From Microvelia longipes (taxonomy: Eukaryota; Arthropoda; Insecta; Hemiptera; Veliidae), in assembly GCA_018340805.1 (NCBI GenBank), contig JACMZG010001908.1, positions 39,973,380 through 40,037,379 of the forward strand: DNA of 64,000 bases. Direction: 5' to 3'. The first letter of the stretch is position 1, and every line of letters starts with the position of its first letter. The position numbers and the translations under genes were made by a program. The notes under the pieces were generated by a model that did no database searches, was not told where the DNA came from, and worked only from the letters and a program-made list of their open reading frames with translations. This document shows positions 1-13,755 of this stretch, one piece after another.

Positions 1-67
1 ACACTAGCAGTTAAAAATTGCGACAGTCACATGTCCATTATTTCTTATTCAAATGTCTATGTTTTTG

Positions 68-101
68 GACGTCTTCCAATTTTCAAAAATTGGAAGACGT
101 C
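68..101. repeat. Perfect 16-bp inverted repeat with 2-nt loop
   Basis: Positions 68-83 are the exact reverse complement of 86-101, leaving only CA as loop, and each arm ends in GACGTC. The arms pair without mismatch, which is unusual for a chance hairpin outside simple AT sequence. It may be a cruciform or the core of a small foldback repeat. No gene is attached to it. Confidence 0.8.
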
Positions 102-541
102 AGTGTCTTAAAAAATGGTGCCCTTTTAAAATTTGCAAAGAAAGAAACGTTCTTAAGTGGTTCTAAAGTAATACTACTCTACGTAACTCTGCTAAGGAAA
201 CTCGCGTAACGCTGCTAAACGCAACTTACGAAAAGCTGCTCCTAAGTAATGAAATGTTCATATTCATTAATTTTTAAATAATTTTATTATAAAACGAAAA
301 AATAGGAATAAGTTTTAAAAGCTGTGATTCATAAAAAGAAAGTGTTCAAAAGAAATCTGCCAAAACTAGTGAGGTACAAATGAACTCAATAAAAATCTTT
401 AAACCAGGAAAAACTGTAATTACCAAACTTTAATAACATTCTATAAAATTTTATCGCTAGCTTTTCAAACTAATTTCTTCGCAGTTTTCAGGAAAACTTT
501 ATTGCTCAACGTACAACACTGTCTGGGTCTAATGAGAATCA

Positions 542-555
542 GTTACCATGGTAAC
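542..555. promoter_or_regulatory. RFX-type X-box, perfect 14-bp palindrome
   Basis: GTTACCATGGTAAC is a perfect palindrome and fits the RFX X-box consensus (GTNRCC-spacer-GYAAC). RFX factors drive ciliary and neuronal genes in animals. Here it lies in what appears to be Ddr intron 2, far from any promoter I can identify, so it may be an intronic enhancer site or chance. Confidence 0.4.
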
Positions 556-803
556 CCGTCCTAAACTTGTTTTTCCTTCTATGTAGTTGTTTAAATGTGT
601 TTTTAAAGTTTTTATAGTCGTTTTTCTCAAGTCCTTTAGCTAATAAAGCATCTTAAAGCACTCTAAACCCGATCCTTTTTATAGTTAAACCAATAAATTT
701 TACAACTTTCTACTTGAAAATTAGTTAAGGGGTTGTTTACAAGAATTACACCTTGTAAAAATATTTACATCTTAAAAAATAAAAGATAATAATAATTGTT
801 TAA

Positions 804-974
804 CGTCGATATTTAGTTGTATGTTTATTGGAGGAACAAATGACTGATTTTTATAAGAAGCTTTTGCGTAGCGTAAAAAAATCTTTTCACATTGAAAATA
901 TCTTTCGCTGTTCCGTCTGGAAGGAAGAATCATATGGTTTTAATTTTGCAAGCACGACTAAATCAGTAAACTAA
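804..974 (+). CDS. Unrecognised small reading frame (possible smORF or exon)
   Basis: The frame is open from just after TAA at 801-803 to TAA at 972-974. Its ATG at 840-842 has a favourable upstream context (ACAAA) and gives 44 residues. The predicted peptide has mixed, protein-like composition: it begins MTDFYKKLLRSVKK, is basic at the N-terminus and contains FRCSVW. No family is recognised. It lies on the strand opposite Ddr, inside the putative second intron. It could be a nested small gene, a transposon remnant or chance; an AG at 815-816 could also act as a splice acceptor. Coding status rests only on composition and start context. Confidence 0.22.
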   Translation, partial: RRYLVVCLLEEQMTDFYKKLLRSVKKSFHIENIFRCSVWKEESYGFNFASTTKSVN

Positions 975-2113
975 CATCTCCATAGCTTCCATTATGGAGC
1001 TATGAAAATTGTAGAGTAAATCTGATTAAAATATAAAAATATTTGAAATTATTGAAAGATACAAATTTATTTCTTATTTTAATTTGATAAAATTTAACAC
1101 GAATTCTATTTGCAACCAAACAAAAGGATTCCACAATCAATTTTAACACCTCAATATAATCACAATACATGGAAATTAATTAAATTCGAAATAATTTACT
1201 ATTAATTACTATTACATAATTTTCATAGATTAATACCTTCCAACAAGGTAGATAATTTATGCCAATGATTAATGGGAATATAAATTGATAAATTATAGGA
1301 TATACAACGTGATGAATTATGTCTGTTATTATCAGTATATCACACAATGAAGAGGCTGTGATTTATTGATAAAGGATAAAAAAGTTTCATTACTTCCGAA
1401 GGAAACCAAATGAATTTTGGTTGCCTTTTAAAGTAGTGAATAAAAATCAAACGTACTTGGATTATTTTGAATTGAAGTAGGAGATGAGAATTCAACATTT
1501 GGAACAATTTCTATATTTATATTAAGAAAATTACTTAAATCTTTAAGTCATTTAATGAACGACGGCTTGGGGCTGTGCAGCCCGTATTTTTTTCGATTTC
1601 CTCAAATTGCTTCGATACTATTGGTCTAAAAATTATGTACACATGCTCAGTAAAATGTGTTGTCGAGTCTAGCGTGTTTTAATTTTAGATATCATGCTAG
1701 GAAACTCACTTTTCACTCTTCCTTGAAGATCTAATGTCGCTAAACGCTTTCTGAAGATTTCAATGTGTCATATACTAAATTTGGTGCGGTTCTGATAAAC
1801 GATCTGGTAGTGGTTTTAGGAAAAAGAAGAATCTAAGCGGGATAAAATTAGATCTGTGTAACGTCATACGGTCAATAGGTAAACATTATTAGTAAAAACA
1901 AGATAAGATAACAAACTTAATCCTTAATCCTAATCAATTTATAATCAAAAAGTTTGAATTCTGTATCCAAGGGTTTTTATCGTAGTGGCAGAACACCTTT
2001 AATCTCAAACAATATTTTAACAAACAATTATGACTACTAAGAGAGTTACACATTAAGTCAATGTTTTAAATAGTCTTCTTCTTCAAAAATATTTTTTACA
2101 CCGTCATTTTGAC
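975..2113. other. Gene-free AT-rich stretch
   Basis: I see no exon with splice sites, no tandem array and no transposon end here. Around 1561-1590 there is a short G+C-richer patch without a usable reading frame. Confidence 0.5.
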
Positions 2114-2158
2114 AAAAACTATACAGCCAAAAACTATACAGCCAAAAACTATACAGCC
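2114..2158. repeat. Tandem repeat, 3 x 15 bp
   Basis: The unit AAAAACTATACAGCC occurs three times without mismatch, followed by a run of A. Perfect identity suggests recent expansion. Confidence 0.9.
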
Positions 2159-3114
2159 AAAAAAATTTCATGAAAAATATTTACAATATTACAGGAGATT
2201 AGAATTAAAATTCTTTCATCTCAGCGAAAAATGTTAAATATTTTGTCAATCATTTTAAATTTTAATATAGAAGAAGGATGAGGTTAGACAAAAATAGTCC
2301 CAGATGACAAAAGTTGAACAAATCTTCAACTTAAAACTAAGGTACTAAGAATGATATTTGTTAGAACACAAAGAGCAGCGGCGAGCAATCCAAAGCAATT
2401 ACGCTAAGAAATAATTAAAAAACTTTTAATTTACAGAGTGTTGTTTATTTATTTATTATTTATTTGACTTATCGTTTTTGTGACCAAAAAAATCACAAAA
2501 ACTTCACCTTTCTTTATACGGTTATTTTTATGCGAAAATCCTTTATTTCTTTTCATAAGATTCGACCAATTTTGATCCCAAGTACGTCAAAGAAAGGTTC
2601 TCTTTCATCATTCGATTGTCAAGTCCATTTCTTTTTTCTAACCTTCAATAGCAGAAAGTCTTCAAGTTACCTTGATCCTCTTCATCTTCTAAAACCTTTT
2701 TTTAAAGGGCCTTCTTTTGATCTTCAAAATGGCTACCGATGTAATTCTGTTTACTTTTTTCTTTCTTATTTTACTGTGGTTTCCTTTTTTCTAAAGTACA
2801 TTTTAAAACATTTTATTTTTTTGAAAAATCTATTCGTAAGCAATCTATTCACTAATTATTGTTGGTTAAAGATATGTTTCCTAACATATCTTAAAAAGTT
2901 ATATAATTTTAAATTACTCAAATATTGATTTTTTATGTGTTTGGACAAAATAAAAATATAAATGCTATTTCATCACTAAAAAACATTATATTAAGTTTTG
3001 ACATTATCACGAACTTTTGAGCTAAACGTAACTTCTTAGAAGTTTATTGTTTTGAACGATATATATTCAGATGTTGTCAAACCTAAATATAGGTTTCTCA
3101 TTTTAGGTTTCTCA

Positions 3115-3303
3115 AGAGTTAGAAAAGTTAGAAAGCATTGTACCCTTCAATATTTTCCTACCATATCCTAGTGGGAATTCTATCATCTCATCTTGCCGAG
3201 GTATAACTTGCCATCCAGACTTTACCTTGTTATAATAAGACAAAAAGAAAAAGCTTTGAGGGAATAAAGATAGGGAAGTTTTTTTTTCTGTTAGGATTTG
3301 GTG
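3115..3303 (-). pseudogene. Open minus-strand frame, unrecognised, possible coding remnant
   Basis: A 63-codon frame with no Met at its beginning runs between TAA at 3304-3306 and TGA at 3112-3114 (minus strand). Its middle is protein-like, with SGWQVIPRQDEMIEF and GYGRKILKG. No domain is recognised. It could be an exon or transposon remnant. It does not match the next expected Ddr segment (the rest of the discoidin domain), so it is not assigned to that gene. Confidence 0.15.
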
Positions 3304-3704
3304 TTACGCCCTTGGGAAATAGAAAGACATAGGCCTTGTCACCGCATTACACGTCACATTTAGCGTCAGACAAGATTACACGTCTCGGCAACAGAACCTA
3401 TTGGTTGACTACATTGGCTCTCCAATAACTTTCTTTCTTCATTTTGTATTTCATTTGGGAACTTTACAATCACATACTATTGTCTTTCAATCACGAATTC
3501 TTTGTGGTGGTCGATCTATCATTCTTTAACTAAACATTCACTTTGCAAAACCTTGCTCCCTATCACATACAGCAATAGCTGTTTTAGCAAATTATCTTTG
3601 GACGAAATTCAATAATGGGAATAGGCGTCACAGCGGAAGTCGAACCTCTGACCATGACTAAAATCCGTTTTAAAAGTGCTTGATAACGAAAAAAAATGTT
3701 TTGT

Positions 3705-6244
<2,540 letters not shown>

Positions 6245-6665
6245 TGTTTTGAATTTTTGAGATTAAGCACGCATGTAATATTTAAGACCCAACATGTGTG
6301 GCGAGTTTCATCTCATTATCAGCATAAGTTTAATTTTTATCAAATTACTTGAATACGTTTTTTTTTAATTGTAAATAACCTGAGAGTAATTCAATTAAAT
6401 TGAAATTTGGTACAATTGTATTCCTTTACGTAATAAATAATTATACAAAGTTTAGTTTCAATACGCCAATCAAATCTACAGTTCTTGTTGGATCGTAAAA
6501 GTAAAGCAGCATTAAAGGACGTCAGTGCATGAATAGGTGACAACTGGAATTAAAACCAACGATTTTTATATTTTGACGACGAACGAAACATGCCCGAAGT
6601 AGTGAGGATGTACGTAGTGAATCCGATGTGGCCAGAAAAAGTTCCTCGTATCCCATTTGTTTTTA
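6245..6665 (+). mobile_element. 5S-module repeat element, copy A (partial)
   Basis: This copy has the family's 3' half. A stretch at about 6275-6330 contains GTTTCATCTCATTATCAGC, matching copy D, and is followed by a GAAATTTGGTAC motif. Then at about 6495-6542 comes a module resembling the 3' half of 5S rRNA (AAGCAGCATT, then GTCAGTGCAT and AATAGGTGAC, corresponding to the box A and box C region). The tail has GTAGTGAGGATGTACGTAGTG and ends near GTTCCTCGTATC. The 5' head is absent. It resembles a 5S-derived (SINE3-like) retroposon or an element that captured 5S sequence. The 5S likeness is by eye. Confidence 0.6.
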
Positions 6666-7527
6666 TAAATAGTCCTTAATTAGATATTTGAATAGTAATC
6701 ATGATTCCGTATTTTTTTTTATTCCACTGGATAACCATTCATGTCGTAGAATCAAAACATTGATTAACATTAACCTATTCAATGATTTGTTACAATCTTA
6801 TAAGTTTAAAATCCATTTTAAAATCCTGTCAAACCGTCAGGTCTCGGGATTCACTTGAAAATGTTTAAATTTTAACATTTCGTCTATCAATCAATCAGAC
6901 TGGATTCGTCAGTGAGTCGAAGGAGTAAAAGTACGCCTGGAAGTGATGAACTGTCCCAACCCCAAGAATAGGCTCGTTCAGGAACTTGGCAAATGTAAAA
7001 ACGTATGAAGTGAAGGTACAGAATATTTCAAACAGAATATTGAAGATTTGATAGATAAAAAAACTTCTTATAAAACTGTTATAAAAAATATTTCGAACTT
7101 GTTTTTTTTTCACACGTGTTATTCTATTTATTTTTTATGCGGATTTCCATATGAAAAATAAGGGAATGAGATTGTTTCAATCGTGAGTAACAGATCAAAA
7201 ACATGGACATATTTTTTTTGTTAATAGTGCGCTTCAAATAATACTATATATAGAAGGAGCATAACTGATAACAGCAAAGCCGGTTAATTGGTGGTCTTAA
7301 GTAATGCTGCCACCCTAACAACATATAGTTTTCTTATAACAAAGTTGGCAATACTTCCGATTTCTGAATTATTATGTTCTATTCCTAATTAATAATTATT
7401 CATAAAATACTAATATAAATATCGGTGCATTACAATATTTTATTTTTAAGCATTTCAAATTCTATTTTAACGTTTCTACCAGAATACTTGGTAAAAACCA
7501 CGCAAGAGGTCTTAATACAGCTGAAAC

Positions 7528-7618
7528 TGATAATTCAGTTGTAATCCCGATTTCGAATTTTTAGAGCAAACGCAATAGTTTTCCTATACATTACGACGGT
7601 ATAAATAAGAAAAATTTT
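7528..7618 (-). mobile_element. Isolated head fragment of the 5S-linked repeat family
   Basis: Read on the minus strand it starts near 7618 with a diverged TTATACCGTCG...GTATAGGAAAA motif and continues to a GCGTTTGC and a CGAAATCGGGAT motif, in the order seen in copies C and D. Nothing further of the element is recognisable to the left. It is most likely a truncated insertion. Confidence 0.5.
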
Positions 7619-8098
7619 AAAAATCAATTTTAGTGAAGCAGTTTAAGAGCAAACTTTTTATGTTAAAGTTAAAATTTAAAGATTTTAAGTTCTTGTTTTT
7701 TTTAAGAGAAAAAAATTAAAAGGATGCTATTTAATCGAAACGTATTGGCAGACAGACTAAAAGAATTCCTATATTCTTTGCAGTTTCAACGACATATGGA
7801 TAAGTTTCTCTTTCCTTCGACTTTTTTACAACCGTAATAAAACTAGTCTAGACTTGGTTTGATAGACATTAACAAGAAATATGTCCTGTTAATGCGTCAT
7901 TTTATGATTAATAGCGCGTAGATTTTTGTATACGATGATGTCTTTATAATTGGAATGTTTAAAGACGCGAGTCAATGTAAAAAATAACAGAGGGCGTAGT
8001 AAAATATAAAAATGTTATCAATTTTTTACTTAAATACTAAAATATTTTTTTCATTGTATATTTGATTGAAATACATTTTGAAAAATACTTAGATACGT

Positions 8099-8195
8099 TT
8101 TTGCCTAGCCCTGATAAGAAAAAAATAGGCTTTTTGCCTAGCCCTGATAAGAATAAATAGGCTTTTTGCCTAGCGTCAGTAAGAATAAATCAAAT
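8099..8195. repeat. Tandem repeat, about 3 x 32-33 bp
   Basis: TTTTTGCCTAGC...ATAAG...AATAGGC recurs at 8099, 8132 and 8164. The first two copies are nearly identical and the third is diverged. Confidence 0.85.
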
Positions 8196-10266
8196 GAACA
8201 AAATACAACTAACGAAAAACTAATTGTTTATTAACTATGTGTACTAACAATATCCAATAATGAATAAGCAAAATTAAAAAAAAACACTTACCCAAAAAGC
8301 ACACAAATAACCATAAATAGGAAGAATCGGAAAACCCAGCTTATAAATTATTCATAAAAATATTAAGAATAAGAAAAATTGCTCCTAATCTAATTTTATT
8401 TTTCTTGAAACTTTTTTTTATTTTTCCTTTTTTTCAATTTTAAGGTTTTTTTTTTTTTGTAAGAAGAACTAGATAGAATTTCACTCTAGACATTTTAATT
8501 ATTTTATAATTAAAATATATTATAAAAATAATTATTTAGAATATAAATTTTAATTATTTTAAAATGAGTCAAGCTTTTAACTGAATAGTTTTTATAAATT
8601 TAAAATTAAACATGATTTTAAATAATGGTTGAACTCGGTAGTTCTGACTTAGAATGAAAATGTAAAAATGAGAAAAATTGTATTTTTTTCAGTTGCTAGT
8701 AAACTATCAGTATAAGTCTTTAGTCAGTTTTCAAGTGACGGAATTATAGATTGGCTGGGAGTTTTTCCTCAGTAAAGAATAATTTATGATGCTAAAACCT
8801 TCTCTCTTATCGTAAAGGAAAAGACGAAAACCGGAGAAAATGATAGGGGTGAAAAAGAAGAATGGCATCTTAAAACAAAAAAGTAAACAAATAAGAAATC
8901 AATTTGACTTTAAAACCCACCGATATTAAGGAGTGATTTCTTGAATACGCTGTATTTTTCAATCTCTAGTCAAATTTTTTTCTTTTTCTTAAAACGATTT
9001 TTCTCAAATGAAAAGCATACTGAACGGTATAAACTTGAGAAGAAAAAGAAAAATCACTTTTAGATTGGTACCATTATGCATTCTTGTTTTTTGAAACACG
9101 CAAAACATTTAATGAAAATACATGAGATTTTTCAACTCTTGTGCTTTAAATGATTAACAGAATAAAATAGAGTTAAAAAGTTTAAAAAAGGCCTATAAGA
9201 TTAGTCTCAAATTCCCTTAAACATTCGTTTTTAATGTTTATAATGAAATAATTAACGGCAATAGTTGGTACTTTAGGGACAGCGAAATCTGAACACGGAC
9301 ACAAAATGAGCGGCACAAGCCTCTATAGGACCATGTAGTTTTCTAATTCAATGACATATAATACAATGGAACAATTAGAATAAAAATTGTTTTATATGTT
9401 ATTTGCTTAAAATTGTTATATGTATGCAAGAGGGTCTAGCTTCAGCGATTTGGTTGTTTCGTAGTAGCGCCGTTTCCTGAGGTAGCGGAGAAAATAGTAA
9501 ATAGCACGACGGTTTTAATTGGTTGGATTTGTGTACATCACATTAGAGTGTGACAGAAAAACTTGAGTAAAGTAAGCTTGCTTGTTTATTCAATATTTGT
9601 TGTGTCAATTTGTTTATTTTATAACCTTTTGTATATCTCTAGTGTATGTTTGATTAAAGAATTTTTTTTTAGTTTTTGCTTTTGATATTTTTTTTTATAA
9701 TCCATTTAATTTTGTTTGTAAAATTCAATGAGGTATAAGTACATGCCTTTACTATTTGCGTTACATAAAATATAGTATGTTATGTATGTAAGGCTGAGTT
9801 TAACTTAGCAGTGTCTGTGTCTACAACGGCAGCAGTGTCGGCTACTCAGCAGTGTCTATCTTTGTGTTTCCTTGGACACATATTTTTAATTATGGTGTTG
9901 CCAGTATTTTAATGTCCCAATACAGCTCTAAGAGCCAATGTGTTTCAGTTCCTAAAAGATAAGTTAAAATGTATACAAAACGGGAAGGAGTGTCATGTGT
10001 TTCTATTTGTTACCGCTATATTAGGAGACCAGCGCTAGTAGTCTGTCAAAGGGAGAAGAATTGGGAAGTTACCAATCTTGCCGTATAGGGTTATATTACC
10101 TGTGTATGTACGCTTAAATTATGTGTTGTGAAGAAATAAATTACATTATTGGCAGGGATTAAGAAAATGGGGGTTGGTCATGTAAAATATCCTTGTGCTC
10201 AAATTTGATAAATTGGAGGGGACACTTTATTTAGACCAAGCTAAGTAGAAACAACATTTTGTTTAC
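8196..10266. other. Gene-free part of putative Ddr intron 2
   Basis: I looked for the next Ddr exon, which should encode the Trp/Cys-rich continuation of the discoidin domain on the minus strand, and did not find it. The only G+C-richer patches (9430-9520 and 9790-9860) lack convincing splice sites. Confidence 0.45.
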
Positions 10267-10372
10267 CTTCCAAACTGAGGTCCAACATTTCCGCTATCGA
10301 AGGATGAGCTAGCAGATATATCGTTATCAGGTATCGCACCCGACTCCATTCCCAGTGGCGCGATACATTGCG
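10267..10372 (-). CDS. Ddr: Discoidin domain receptor, exon encoding the start of the discoidin (F5/8C) domain
   Basis: This is an internal coding exon of 106 nt on the minus strand. It follows an acceptor reading TTATTGTTACAG (10373 upward) and ends at donor AG|GTAAAC (10261-10266). In phase 1 it encodes QCIAPLGMESGAIPD, then ISASSSFDSGNVGPQFG, the classic opening of a discoidin/F5-8C domain with its first Cys, the PLGMESG motif and the ASSSF strand. The GNVGPQ insertion and the position directly after a signal peptide point to Ddr, a collagen-binding receptor tyrosine kinase, rather than neuropilin, MFG-E8 or neurexin IV. The upstream exon (25905-26015) ends with one T, so the junction reads T|CG (Ser). 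The exon ends with two nucleotides of the next codon. The rest of the discoidin domain, transmembrane segment and kinase are not in the window. Confidence 0.85.
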
Positions 10373-10682
10373 CTGTAACAATAAAGAGATTTATTAATAC
10401 ATTTTTAAAGATAAATAAAATTTTAGGTACAAAGATAAATCATAGCATTATTACAGCTTTATAGAAAAATTAGATTTTACATAAAAAGACGAGTCACTCA
10501 GTTACGAAATGGAAAATCACCACTAACACAATTAAACGGTAAAAGTTAAAAACTAATTTAATATCATGTGTGTTATTAAATCAAATTAGCGAATAACTAC
10601 GGCATAACTTCAACTATACAAATATGCACTGCTTCCTAGCAAATATATCATTTCTTAACGCTCTTAGAACGCTCTAAATGCT

Positions 10683-10718
10683 CATTTAAATCTCAGCAAG
10701 AAAGCTGAGATTTAAATG
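10683..10718. repeat. Perfect 15-bp hairpin, 6-nt loop
   Basis: CATTTAAATCTCAGC (10683-10697) pairs exactly with 10704-10718, with loop AAGAAA. It is too short for a microRNA precursor and is likely a small inverted repeat. Confidence 0.8.
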
Positions 10719-10969
10719 ATAATGCACCAAAAAGAAAAACATCTGCACTGTTTTAAGCATGGTAACTACCACAATATGCCTATAAAGTAAATAATTAATA
10801 GAGTTAAAAGTGTCTTTTCGTTAGCTATTCAATAACAATAATGACATAATTTTGTTCTTAATGTGATATTTATGTTATCATTAATAACATATTTACAAAA
10901 AAGAATGCAGTAGTTTGCTATCCTAGCGAAAATATTAAAGAGCAGAAAAGCTAAATAGCCATAGGTATA

Positions 10970-11061
10970 GAGCAGGACCATGGCCAGAGAATGAGCAGGA
11001 CCATGGCCAGAGAATGAGCAGGACCATGGCCAGAGAATGAGCAGGACCATGGCCAGAGAAG
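10970..11061. repeat. Minisatellite, 4 x 23 bp
   Basis: The unit GAGCAGGACCATGGCCAGAGAAT is present four times, essentially without mismatch in the core. Each unit contains overlapping palindromes CCATGG and TGGCCA, and it is much richer in G+C than its surroundings. It makes a Leu/Trp/Ser-rich open frame on the minus strand (10829-11092), which is a repeat artefact. Confidence 0.92.
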
Positions 11062-12873
11062 AGAGAGGGCCACTTTTCTTCCGGTATTCCACTTTAAATC
11101 CATGTACATTTCATTTAAAGCAAGGGAGTTTGATGCTCCATGAGCAAACTAAGTATTTCACCATTAACCTGGTTACGGCGAACAGCTGGCATAAACCTGG
11201 TTACGGTTAAGTCAAACAGCACTGTAATAATGGTAGTTAGATACGAGATATTTTAAAAGGCTTTTGCCGGATCTAAGTTCATTTAAAGTTAGAGATATAA
11301 TAGCCTAGAAAATGCTATCTATAGCCATTAAATTTAGAAATGAATAAACTAAGCTGATACAATACTTAGAGAAGTCATAAACAAGCGACAACTTTTCAAA
11401 ATGACTTGTTTATTCAATAAAATTTCAATATGGATTCCCGCTTTCAATCCCATTTATCATTCTAATATTTAGATAACAGATAACAAAATAGACAATAGTT
11501 CTCTCATCGTAAAAAGACGAACAAAAGAGGAATATATAAAAAGTTGTTTTAAAAAAAAATAGAAAAGAAAAAGCATTTCCCCTCATTGATGAGCCAATGA
11601 TAGCGGTTTGTATTCATCAAGGAAAAAGCTTGTTTCTGTTTAGTTTTTCCGTTTTTATGTTCAAAATAGCTCCTTTGCATGCTATATGAACATTATCTCC
11701 TTTTTAACATTGCTTTTTAACACTACTACACTTTTCATTATTGGTCACTTTATAAACTTGAACAAAAGTTCAACTATTTTAAAATAAAGTTAATTGTTAA
11801 TTTGTTCTTTTAAATAGAGTTATAACTCTGAATTTAAAAAACAAACAATAAAGTATATGACACAATATAATTGTGTCAAGTATTCATGTTTTGCAAAACT
11901 CGGTAGTATCAAATGATAAATAAAGTATATGGTTAATTTTTGTGATAAAATAATTATATAACTAAAACAAGTATGAAGTAAACCTCGTCGTTAAGGCCCT
12001 TTTTACAGGCCCCTAAAATAGAAGAATGTTCAATTTAGTCTAATAATTCTGTATTGTAAATAATTCTATAATTTTACAATTCGATTCTTTGTTAAATACG
12101 ACAGGATAATGAAGGGCGGCAGAATATTATAATTCTAAACGTAGATATTTGACGGTGCTATAACATAAGGTTATATGTTTATATAAATGCTTTAGAAAAA
12201 GGACTGCATCAACGATAAATGAATGTCAAAAGCAATATATAAATTCTTGCCAATTATTTATTGACTAAACTTGCTTTTATCTATTTTATTGTCATCAGAA
12301 GCAGAAAATAATGAACAGTAAGCAATGAGATGTATTTTGTAGTAGTGGTTGGAAGTATAGTATTACCTTCAACTCATTAAAAAATATTTACAATTTTTAA
12401 CAGTAAAAAAAATAGCATTTTATTAAGGAAAAACAAGCAAAACGTTTTGCTTGTTGGTAGTATTGTAAAGTAATAATTTCAAGAGAATATTAATTTTTTT
12501 TAGACTAAATTACTTTTTTCATGATTTAATAAATTGACATATGTTTTTAACAAACTTAAAGGAAATGTTCCTCTAAATTAAATTATCCACTTAATTAAAT
12601 TAAAAAATATTATTTTTCCCTGAATAATTAACGCTTAGAGCTACTAAATCTTTTAAGAATTGTTTAGTTCTTTATTTACAAAAAGATAAAAAGTTAAACT
12701 AAGTTTGAAAATTTTCTTGAAAAGAGACTTAAAAAGAGGACTTGGGATGTTTAATATGTCTAATGGATGTCTTAAGGAGCCCTGAGGGTGACCTCTTTTG
12801 AATGTACTTGCTTCAAAGATTTGCCTTCAACTAAAACTTGATGATTCTCTAAAGTTGAATAGAGTGAAACTCA
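11062..12873. other. Gene-free intronic stretch
   Basis: The only structure noticed is a direct repeat of AACCTGGTTACGG near 11167 and 11193. No exon, transposon end or array is supportable. Confidence 0.45.
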
Positions 12874-13017
12874 AACACTTGGAGTAACTCCATCAGTTTT
12901 ATGCCCATTTCCTGATTGATAGTCAAGAGAAGGGCATGAAGATCTAGAGTCCTTCAGTGCTCCTTCACTCCAGTCCCAATCCACTACATTTTTTACCCAA
13001 TATATAAAAAATCTCTC
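12874..13017 (-). pseudogene. Open minus-strand frame, protein-like, unrecognised
   Basis: There are 48 codons between TGA at 13018-13020 and TGA at 12871-12873, without an initiating Met. The central part (VDWDWSEGALKDSRSS, then GNGHKTDGVTPS) looks like real protein rather than AT-driven Lys/Phe sequence. No family is assigned and splice sites are weak. It is possibly a fragment of an old transposon or processed gene inside Ddr intron 1. Confidence 0.15.
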
Positions 13018-13679
13018 TCAAACCAACACTTGAAACACATTTTGTCAATCAATCTATTTCCACATCCATTCACTTAATCAACCACTTCAATCGTATATTT
13101 CCTTGTCCACTTTTTTGCTAAAAATGACGTTTATATGATGTATATGCTTAAACTACATACTCGACACTCAAATAAAAAATCCATTATAAAAATTAATATT
13201 TCATACCAATATCTAAATTTGAATTTCTGTATATCCTTTAAATAATCAAAGTGTTGCCTTTGACATTGCAATGGATATGAATAAATTATCATTTAAATAC
13301 TAAAATAGAGACAGAGACAATATATTAAGATACTCATATACTGAACGAGCTTAAGCTAAAATTGGCACATAGCAACAATAATTATCCGGCGCAGCATGCT
13401 TAACCTAATAAGCTTGTACTGAACTAACCAACTAAAGGCTGGTATAACCAAGCCATAAAAAGCAGCTCTATCGTTTGTTATATCAAAATGGAAACTGTAA
13501 CGCTAAACTGACCAATAGAAATAATTGTTCTATGTCGCCCATAATCTCTGTAAACAAACCTTCTCTTGTAACGGGTTCCACAACATCTTTTGTTTGTATT
13601 TTAGAAGATAATTTAGCGTAATTTTACGCAATAATCTGCGTAAAATTGTACAAATTTAATATTAACAACTGACATAAAA

Positions 13680-13755
13680 ATGCAAAATAATGTTTTCTTT
13701 AAATGTCCTGACATCCCTGATGGTACTGCAGATTATTTAGAACCCCCATATCCAG
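13680..13755 (+). CDS. Candidate first exon of a small nested gene (single-VWC-like), exon 1
   Basis: ATG at 13680-13682 has an in-frame stop upstream (13641-13643). The exon encodes 25 codons plus one base and ends CCAG|GTATGT, a good donor. It encodes MQNNVFFKCPDIPDGTADY and then LEPPYP. The first base of the next codon joins in frame to an acceptor at 14781. The joined protein has C-x20-C-x4-C, the N-terminal spacing I recall for arthropod single-VWC (Vago-like) secreted proteins, including a Pro-rich turn before the second Cys. Against this, there is no signal peptide and the C-terminus is very short, so it may be a broken gene, miss exons, or be chance. CCAAT occurs upstream at about 13511. 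Confidence 0.3.

Noticed and set aside
2464..2928. 154-codon open frame, the longest in the window
   Set aside because: The plus strand here is T-rich and purine-poor, which removes stop codons. The product is Phe/Leu/Ser/Lys-rich with no domain, and it opens at TTG, not ATG. Splice sites or homology would be needed to revive it.
8280..8360. Possible Ddr exon 3 ending at a GTAAGTG donor on the minus strand
   Set aside because: The translated sequence has no discoidin features and no acceptor at a sensible distance.
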